This document shows, piece by piece, positions 58,811-64,000 of a stretch of 64,000 nucleotides of DNA (the first letter of the stretch is position 1; each line of letters begins with the position of its first letter). Both the position numbers and the translations under genes were made by a program. The notes under the pieces are model-generated. The model made no database searches. It was not told the DNA's origin and was given only the letters and a program-made list of their open reading frames with translations. Source of the DNA: Streptomyces sp. NBC_01445. Lineage in GTDB: Bacteria; Actinomycetota; Actinomycetes; Streptomycetales; Streptomycetaceae. The stretch spans positions 5,753,501-5,817,500 of the forward strand of contig NZ_CP109485.1 of assembly GCF_035918235.1 (NCBI RefSeq), written 5' to 3'.

Positions 58811-60010
58811 ATGGACCCGATGGAACTGCCCCGGATCATCAGCGTCGACGACCATGTGATCGAGCCCGCGCACCTCTTCTCGACCTGGCTGCCGGCGAAG
58901 TACCGGGACCGGGGGCCGCAGCCGCTCACGGCCGGGATCGGCGAGCTCGCCTACGTGGCGGGCAAGTACCAGATCACCATGGACCCGGACGGGCCCCCGA
59001 CGGACTGGTGGATCTACGAGGACCTGAAGTTCCCGTACAAGCGCAACATCGCCGCCGTCGGCTTCGACCGCGACGACATGACCCTCGAAGGCATCACGCG
59101 CGCGGAGATGCGGCGCGGCTGCTGGGACCCGAAGGCCCGCCTGGAGGACATGGACCTCAACCATGTCGAGGCCAGCCTCTGCTTCCCCACCTTCCCGCGC
59201 TTCTGTGGCCAGACGTTCGCGGAGGCCAAGGACAAGGAGGTGGCGCTCGCCTGCGTGCGCGCCTACAACGACTGGATGGTCGAGGAGTGGTGCGGCGACA
59301 GCGGGGGCCGCCTCATCCCGCTCTGCATCATCCCCCTGTGGGACATCGACCTCGCCGTCGCCGAGATCCGGCGCAACGCCGCGCGCGGCGTCAGGGCCGT
59401 GACGTTCTCCGAGATCCCCACCCACCTGGGGCTCCCGTCGATCCACTCCGGCTACTGGGACCCGTTCTTCGCCGTGTGCCAGGAGACCGGGACGGTCGTC
59501 AACATGCACATCGGCTCCAGCTCGCAGATGCCCGCCGCGTCCCCGGACGCCCCGCCCGCCGTCCAGGCCTCGCTCAGCTTCAACAACGCGATGGCGTCGA
59601 TGATGGACTTCCTCTTCTCCGGGGTCCTGGTGAAGTTCCCGACGCTCAAACTCGCCTACTCCGAGGGGCAGATGGGCTGGATCCCGTACGCCCTGGAGCG
59701 CGCGGACGACGTCTGGGAGGAGCACCGGGCCTGGGGCGGGGTGCGCGACCTCATCCCCGAGCCGCCGTCGACGTACTACTACCGCCAGATGTTCTGCTGC
59801 TTCTTCCGCGACAAGCACGGGGTGGCGTCCCTCGACGTCGTCGGCCGGGACAACGCGACCTTCGAGACCGACTACCCGCACGTCGACTCGACCTTCCCGC
59901 ACACCAAGGAGGTCGCCCTCGACCATGTGAAGGGCCTCGACTCCGAGACGGTCTACAAGCTCATGCGGGGCAACGCGATCCGCATGCTCGACCTGGACCT
60001 CGACAGGTAG
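58811..60010 (+). CDS. Amidohydrolase (ACMSD-like metal-dependent hydrolase)
   Basis: TIM-barrel hydrolase/decarboxylase of 399 residues. The metal motif DxH is in IISVDDHVIEPAHLFSTWLPAKY; other conserved segments are LCFPTFPRFCGQTFAE, NMHIGSSSQMPAASPDAPP (His ligand), KLAYSEGQMGWIPYALERADDVWEEHRAW (His/Glu region) and TFETDYPHVDSTFPHTKEVALDHVKG (final Asp). Similar proteins sit with acyl-CoA dehydrogenases in actinobacterial degradation clusters and are likely CoA-ring or side-chain hydrolases. ATG 58811 follows GAGGGGAC. The first acyl-CoA dehydrogenase gene follows 11 bases after its stop. Confidence 0.88.
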   Translation: MDPMELPRIISVDDHVIEPAHLFSTWLPAKYRDRGPQPLTAGIGELAYVAGKYQITMDPDGPPTDWWIYEDLKFPYKRNIAAVGFDRDDMTLEGITRAEMRRGCWDPKARLEDMDLNHVEASLCFPTFPRFCGQTFAEAKDKEVALACVRAYNDWMVEEWCGDSGGRLIPLCIIPLWDIDLAVAEIRRNAARGVRAVTFSEIPTHLGLPSIHSGYWDPFFAVCQETGTVVNMHIGSSSQMPAASPDAPPAVQASLSFNNAMASMMDFLFSGVLVKFPTLKLAYSEGQMGWIPYALERADDVWEEHRAWGGVRDLIPEPPSTYYYRQMFCCFFRDKHGVASLDVVGRDNATFETDYPHVDSTFPHTKEVALDHVKGLDSETVYKLMRGNAIRMLDLDLDR

Positions 60011-60021
60011 CGGGCCGCGCC

Positions 60022-61218
60022 GTGGATCTGACGTACACGGACGAGGAAGAGGAGTTCAGGGCGCGGCTGCGGGAGTGGCTCGCGTCCGTCCTGCCGGGGC
60101 TGCCCCCGAAGCCGTCACCGAACGACTGGCCGGGCAGGCGCGCCTACGACCTCGGCTGGCAGCGCAGGCTGTACGACGCCGGGTACGCGGGCCTGCACTG
60201 GCCCGCCGACGCGGGCGGCCGCGGTGCCACGCCCACGCAGCACCTCATATTCCTGGAGGAGACGGAGAAGGCGGGCGCGCCGTACGTGGGGGCCAACTTC
60301 GTCGGGCTGCTGCACGCCGGGCCGACGATCGCCGCCGAGGGGACGCCTCAGCAGCGGGCCCGCTGGCTGCCGCCGGTCCTGCGCGGCGACGAGGTGTGGT
60401 GCCAGGGGTTCAGCGAGCCCGACGCCGGCTCCGACCTCGCGGCGCTGCGCACGCGCGCGACGCGGGACGGCGACCACTACGTGGTCAGCGGGTCCAAGAT
60501 CTGGACCTCGCACGCGGAGGTCGCCGACTGGTGCGAACTGCTCGTGCGCACCGACCCGTCCGCCCCGAAACACCGCGGCATCTCCTGGCTCGCCATGCCG
60601 ATGGACGCGCCCGGGATCACCGTACGACCGCTGCGCACGCTCGCCGGGTCCGCCGAGTTCGCCGAGATGTTCCTCGATGACGTACGCGTCCCGGTTGCCA
60701 ACCGGGTCGGCGAGGAGAACGACGGCTGGCGCGTGACGATGGTGACGCTGTCCTTCGAACGCGGCACCGCGTTCGTGGGCGAGGTCGTCGCCTGCCGCCG
60801 TGTCCTCGGCGAACTGGCCGCACAGGCCCGTAAGAACGGCCGCTGGGACGACGCCGTGCTGCGCCGCAGGCTCGGCCGCCTCAACGCCGAGTTCCGCGCC
60901 CTGTGGCGGCTCACCCAGTGGAACGTCAGCGAGGCCGAGCAGGCCGGCGGCGTCCCCGGCACCGGCGGTTCGGTCTTCAAGCTGCGCTACTCGCACGCCC
61001 GCCAGGAGCTGTTCGACGCCGCGGCCGAGGTGCTCGGCGTCGCGGGTGCTCTCGACACGGACCAGGAGTGGACCCTCGACCGCCTGTCGTCCCTCTCGTA
61101 CACGATCGCCGCCGGCACCTCCCAGATCCAGCACAACATCGTCGCCGAACGCATCCTCGGCCTGCCGAAGGACCGGCCCGGCCAACGGCCGAAGGATCTT
61201 CAGAAGGGAGGGCGGTGA
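60022..61218 (+). CDS. Acyl-CoA dehydrogenase, large (alpha) subunit
   Basis: Flavoenzyme of 398 residues with complete acyl-CoA dehydrogenase domains: YAGLHWPADAGGRGATPTQHLIFLEETEKAGAP, CQGFSEPDAGSDLAALRTRATRDGDHYVVSGSKIWTSHAEVADW (FAD/beta domain) and the C-terminal YTIAAGTSQIQHNIVAERILGLP. The GTSQIQHNIVAERILGLPKD ending is typical of the actinobacterial FadE group (ChsE/IpdE-like). GTG 60022 is the start. It overlaps the next, shorter acyl-CoA dehydrogenase gene by GTGA, as in known heterotetrameric enzymes. Confidence 0.92.
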   Translation: MDLTYTDEEEEFRARLREWLASVLPGLPPKPSPNDWPGRRAYDLGWQRRLYDAGYAGLHWPADAGGRGATPTQHLIFLEETEKAGAPYVGANFVGLLHAGPTIAAEGTPQQRARWLPPVLRGDEVWCQGFSEPDAGSDLAALRTRATRDGDHYVVSGSKIWTSHAEVADWCELLVRTDPSAPKHRGISWLAMPMDAPGITVRPLRTLAGSAEFAEMFLDDVRVPVANRVGEENDGWRVTMVTLSFERGTAFVGEVVACRRVLGELAAQARKNGRWDDAVLRRRLGRLNAEFRALWRLTQWNVSEAEQAGGVPGTGGSVFKLRYSHARQELFDAAAEVLGVAGALDTDQEWTLDRLSSLSYTIAAGTSQIQHNIVAERILGLPKDRPGQRPKDLQKGGR

Positions 61219-62084
61219 GCATGCGCTTCCAGCTCACCGACGACCAACGCGCCCTGCGCGACGGCGTACGGGACCTGCTCGCCGGACGCTTCGACCGTGA
61301 CGCCCTGCGCACCGCCGTGGACACGCCCGGGCACCTGGACCGGGCGCTGTGGCGGGCCCTGGGCGACGCGGGCTTCTTCGCCCTGTGCCTCCCGGAGGCG
61401 GACGGCGGCGTCGGCCTGGGGCTGCCCGAGGCCGTCCTCGTCTTCGAGGAGGCGGGCCGGGTCCTGCTGCCGGGCCCGCTCGTCGCCACGCATCTCGCCG
61501 CGGGCACCGTGCCGGGCGCCGCGACCGGCGAGGCCGTCGTGACGGCGCCCGCCGGGGAGCTCCTCCCGTGGCGGGACGCGTCGGACGTCGTCCAGGGCGA
61601 CGCGACCGGCGCCGTACCCCTGGCCTCCGTCGACCCGCTCACGCCTCTGCACAAGCTGCCGGGCCCGCACGCGCCCCGCAGCCCACAGGCCGTACTCCTC
61701 ACCGCCGCCGAACAGCTCGGCTCCGCCACGCGCACCTGCGAGCTGGCGGTCCAATACGCCCGGGAGCGCGAGCAGTTCGGGCAGCCCATCGGCGCGTTCC
61801 AGGCCGTGAAGCACCTGTGCGCCCAGATGCTCGTACGGGCCGAGCTGGCCCGTGCGGCCGTGTACGCGGCGGCTGTCACCGCCGACCCGGTCGAGACCGC
61901 CGCCGCCGAGCTGCTCGCCGACGAGGCGGCCGTGCGCAACGCGCGCGACTGCGTCCAGGTGCACGGCGGCATGGGCTTCACCTGGGAGGCGGACGTGCAT
62001 CTGCATCTCAAGCGGGCCTGGGTGCGCGCCGGGACGGGCCGTACGGCGCGCGAGACGGAGGAGGAGCTGGCGGCGGCGCTGTGA
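61215..62084 (+). CDS. Acyl-CoA dehydrogenase-like small (beta) subunit
   Basis: Protein of 289 residues, about 100 shorter than a full acyl-CoA dehydrogenase. N-terminal helical part (MRFQLTDDQRALRDGVRDLLAGRF; CLPEADGGVGLGLPEAVLVFEEAGRVLLPGP) and C-terminal helical part (SATRTCELAVQYAREREQFGQPIGAFQAVKHLCAQ; DCVQVHGGMGFTWEADVHLHLKRAW) are present, but the middle beta domain is shortened to about 80 residues. This form pairs with a full-length partner in alpha2-beta2 acyl-CoA dehydrogenases. Start is GTG 61215 in the GTGA overlap; ATG 61221 two codons later is an alternative. Confidence 0.9.
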   Translation: MSMRFQLTDDQRALRDGVRDLLAGRFDRDALRTAVDTPGHLDRALWRALGDAGFFALCLPEADGGVGLGLPEAVLVFEEAGRVLLPGPLVATHLAAGTVPGAATGEAVVTAPAGELLPWRDASDVVQGDATGAVPLASVDPLTPLHKLPGPHAPRSPQAVLLTAAEQLGSATRTCELAVQYAREREQFGQPIGAFQAVKHLCAQMLVRAELARAAVYAAAVTADPVETAAAELLADEAAVRNARDCVQVHGGMGFTWEADVHLHLKRAWVRAGTGRTARETEEELAAAL

Positions 62085-62511
62085 CGTCCGGGGCCGCGCT
62101 CAGGGCGGGGCGAACCCATGTACGGAGGGTCACGGAACGTCGATATCGGGTTGTGTCCTGCGCGGGACTCGTCACGGCACGGAGTCGGGGTCCCGCTCGG
62201 GTACCTTGTGTGGGATGCGAGTGGTTCCGAGTCCGAGCCATCCCGGTGTTGCCCCTGAGGCGGCTCCGGATCCGGCGATGCGCGCCGTTCGCAGCGCATG
62301 GGAGGGCCGCACGCCCGCCCGTTCGACTCCCCGCAGGACGCGTCGCACAGTATGGCGCACGCGTACTCCTTCGCGCTGGAATATGCCCGAAGCGCTTGTT
62401 GGGGTGACTGTACGTCAACCATGCTGTCTCCCAAGGGGATCACGGTCCGTGAGCTCCTTGACTTGTCACAGTCCCGAGGCGTTGTGTCCGCCGGTTCGGA
62501 TGGTGTGAGCG
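62085..62511. other. Intergenic region with undecided short frames
   Basis: About 427 bases. Two overlapping + strand frames exist: one from ATG 62217 (starting MRVVPSPSHPGVAPE, stop at 62508) and one from ATG 62298 (starting MGGPHARPFDSPQDA, with GC-biased codons to about 62400, running into the next gene). Neither matches a family I know and neither has a clear ribosome site. I do not call a gene here. Confidence 0.35.
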
Positions 62512-62973
62512 GTGCAGGTGCTTCAAGTTCAGCTGGAGGTCGGGGCGGATCCCGCGGAGGTGGGGCGAGCCCGCAGGTGGGCGCGCTCGCGCCTCGCAGG
62601 GTCGGGGATAGAGGCCGATGAGCCACTGGCGGAGACGCTCATCCTGATCGTCTCCGAGCTCGTCACCAACGCCGTGGTGCACACCGGCTGTCCGGCCGTC
62701 CTGCGCATGCTGCTGCCGGGCGTCCCGGCGGAGGCCAGCGCCGGCACGGTCCGCGTGGAGGTGGCCGACGCCAGCGACCGGCCCCCCGCGCCGCGGCACG
62801 CCGACGGGGACGAGACCAACGGCCGCGGCCTGGAACTCGTCGACGGTCTGGCGGACCGCTGGGGCTGGCGGCCCGAGGGCACGGGCAAGGCCATCTGGTG
62901 CGAGATCGACCGCTGCGGCGCGCAGGGCGCGGGGGCGGGGACGTATCAGGGGATGGCGTACGAGGCCGTGTAG
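62512..62973 (+). CDS. HATPase_c-type ATP-binding anti-sigma regulatory protein
   Basis: Protein of 153 residues of the RsbW-like histidine-kinase ATPase family abundant in Streptomyces. N-box LAETLILIVSELVTNAVVHTGCP (Glu/Asn for ATP-Mg), then RVEVADASDRPP, and NGRGLELVDGLADRWGWRPEGTGKAIWCEID as the G-box and lid. Such proteins phosphorylate STAS antagonists and hold sigma factors. GTG 62512 is the only possible start because a stop lies just upstream; no good ribosome site is visible. Partner sigma factor unknown. Confidence 0.92.
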   Translation: MQVLQVQLEVGADPAEVGRARRWARSRLAGSGIEADEPLAETLILIVSELVTNAVVHTGCPAVLRMLLPGVPAEASAGTVRVEVADASDRPPAPRHADGDETNGRGLELVDGLADRWGWRPEGTGKAIWCEIDRCGAQGAGAGTYQGMAYEAV

Positions 62974-63326
62974 TCCGCCTCCCGGTGCGTCAGTTCCGAC
63001 TTCCGGTGCGCCGGCGTGCCTCGCCGTTCCCCGGTGTGCGTCGGTTCGCGCCGGGCGTGCGCCGTCATAAAAGTCACATAACTGGCAAATCTCCTTACGG
63101 GTGTTGACGCCGGGTGTCCGTTTGATCACGCTTGTGGTCAGCGATTCGTGGCGAGGGGACGCCAAGGGTTCCGGTGACGGGAGCCCACGGTGAGTACGGG
63201 TCGTGCCGCGGCGGGCGGCTCTCCCAGAGGCCGGGGGAGCAGGGCCCGGGCGCCGGGGCCCGGACGGCGGTGCGAGCGCATCGCCGTCCGGGCCTGAACT
63301 CGCCTACGGGGCAAGCCTCTTGATGC
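62974..63326. other. Intergenic region with hairpins
   Basis: About 353 bases without a gene. An AT-rich segment (CATAAAAGTCACATAACTGG, 63065-63084) and TTGACG near 63103 suggest a + strand promoter. The near-palindrome TGATCAC-GCTT-GTGGTCA lies at 63123-63140. Downstream GCTCTCCC/GGGGGAGC and the hairpin at 63257-63294 could fold, so a small RNA is conceivable. Confidence 0.35.
63257..63294. terminator. Hairpin beyond the cyclase gene
   Basis: Perfect 13-bp inverted repeat GGCCCGGACGGCG / CGCCGTCCGGGCC with a 12-base loop, 32 bases beyond the stop of the minus-strand cyclase gene. Could terminate transcripts from either side. Confidence 0.75.
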
Positions 63327-64000
63327 CTAAAGGATCGCGACCGGGGCCACGGGTGTGCCCGTGCCGCCCACGAAGGGCTCGGGCATCGCCGACAGCAGGA
63401 ACGCGTAGCGCGCATCTTGTGCACAGGCTGTGGACAAGTTCTCCAGATTCCAGTTCTGGCCCTGGATCATGCCCATTTCGACCAGGTCGAGGGCGTGCAC
63501 CGGCAGCCAGAGGTTCTCGTGCTCCGGCGGGAAGATCTCGAAGGTGAGGGTGTCGTTCGCGACGGCGGCCACGTCGCGCGCGTGGAACCACTCGGGCGTG
63601 CGCACGGACAGGCCGGGGGACGGATAGCCGTACGCGTGCTTGTCGCCCGCGAGATACGTCTGGATCTGGCCGGTGCGGACGAGGACGATGTCGCCGGCGC
63701 GGACGGTGACGTGGCCGAACTCCTCGGCCTCGGACAGGTCTTCGGGGGTCACGGCGTGGTCGCCGGGCAGCCGGTCCACGCCCTTCGCCGCCGCGACGTC
63801 GAGCAGGACGCCGCGCGAGACGATGTACGGGGCCTTGTCGATGCCGCTGAACCGGGCGCCGCCGTGCGCCGTGATCGTGTCGGCGGGGCGGCCGTTGTAG
63901 ATCCGGCCCGAGTGCGAGATGTGGGTGAGGGCGTCCCAGTGTGTGGCCGCCTGGAGCCCCATGGTCACCGCGTCGTCGCTGGTGGCGACGGTGCCGGGGC
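63327..64000 (-). CDS. Cyclase family hydrolase, N-terminus cut by window edge
   Basis: C-terminal 224 or so residues of a cyclase/kynurenine-formamidase-superfamily metal hydrolase. The metal motif region AATHWDALTHISHSGRIYNGRPADTI, then YIVSRGVLLDVAAAKGVDRLPGDHAVTPEDL, VRAGDIVLVRTGQI and the late FEIFPPEHENLWLPVHALDLVEMGMIQGQNWNLENL are typical of the longer bacterial form. The frame stays open to the window edge (reading VATSDDAVTMGLQ), so the start is outside. Substrates in the family include N-formylkynurenine, isatin and other amides; none can be assigned. Confidence 0.85.
   Translation of the reverse strand, partial: PGTVATSDDAVTMGLQAATHWDALTHISHSGRIYNGRPADTITAHGGARFSGIDKAPYIVSRGVLLDVAAAKGVDRLPGDHAVTPEDLSEAEEFGHVTVRAGDIVLVRTGQIQTYLAGDKHAYGYPSPGLSVRTPEWFHARDVAAVANDTLTFEIFPPEHENLWLPVHALDLVEMGMIQGQNWNLENLSTACAQDARYAFLLSAMPEPFVGGTGTPVAPVAIL

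Noticed and set aside
62217..62621. Two short frames before the HATPase gene
   Set aside because: Overlapping alternatives with mixed codon bias and no ribosome sites; left as undecided intergenic sequence.

Overview
The window is a high-GC actinobacterial chromosome segment, almost certainly a Streptomyces core region. The evidence is very high third-position GC, frequent GTG starts, GTGA/ATGA stop-start overlaps, Streptomyces-typical families (DUF2771, DUF3027, DUF2530, SCO4402-like, NsdA-like, DmdR, STAS/HATPase regulators) and dispersed repeats familiar from Streptomyces intergenic DNA. From memory, the order serC ... acyl-CoA carboxylase genes ... enoyl-CoA hydratase ... citrate synthase, pdxH ... 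dmdR1 ... purU resembles the SCO4366-SCO4403 part of S. coelicolor. No rRNA, tRNA, CRISPR array, prophage or intact insertion sequence was seen.

Layout. 1-15 kb: end of a futalosine hydrolase (menaquinone), a DUF2771 lipoprotein, an MFS exporter, a DUF3027 protein, a 1052-residue sacsin/Hsp90-like ATPase, a secreted protein, a CtpE-like P-type ATPase, a purine permease, a ribbon-helix-helix protein and a MarR/MFS pair. 15-27 kb: GNAT, ThpR, a 29-residue membrane peptide, aldo/keto reductase, SGNH hydrolase, F420-type oxidoreductase, SerC, P450, a large FAD/Fe-S D-2-hydroxyacid dehydrogenase, and a LysR/EamA divergent pair. 27-37 kb: an acyl-CoA catabolic operon (TIGR03084-like protein, AtuA-like protein, carboxyltransferase, biotin carboxylase, acyl-CoA dehydrogenase) and, after two small genes, an enoyl-CoA hydratase with its TetR regulator. 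The two operons share a promoter/operator sequence. 37-47 kb: citrate synthase, PdxH, a hydrolase, the iron regulator DmdR, a SIS protein, a PAS/GAF-like protein, PurU and a periplasmic-binding-type lipoprotein. 47-57 kb: a repeat-rich membrane protein, an NsdA-like regulator, a Prim-Pol-like protein, an ABC exporter, an ECF sigma/anti-sigma pair, a STAS protein and an EF-hand protein. 57-64 kb: a divergent fatty-acid/aromatic-type operon (acyl-CoA ligase; amidohydrolase and two acyl-CoA dehydrogenases), an ATPase-type anti-sigma factor and part of a cyclase-family hydrolase.

The least ordinary signals are non-coding. (i) Two unrelated genes (aldo/keto reductase and LysR) have their 3-prime ends, stop codon included, copied as four-unit tandem arrays (101-bp and 44-bp periods) at convergent gene ends. 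(ii) Two AT-rich, rare-codon patches inside enzyme genes 7 kb apart share spaced DNA words. (iii) An 18-codon relic of a CoA ligase C-terminus is still coupled to the enoyl-CoA hydratase. (iv) Two structured intergenic regions (by dmdR and between the PAS gene and purU) look like undescribed RNAs; the second has a good promoter and mutually exclusive stems.
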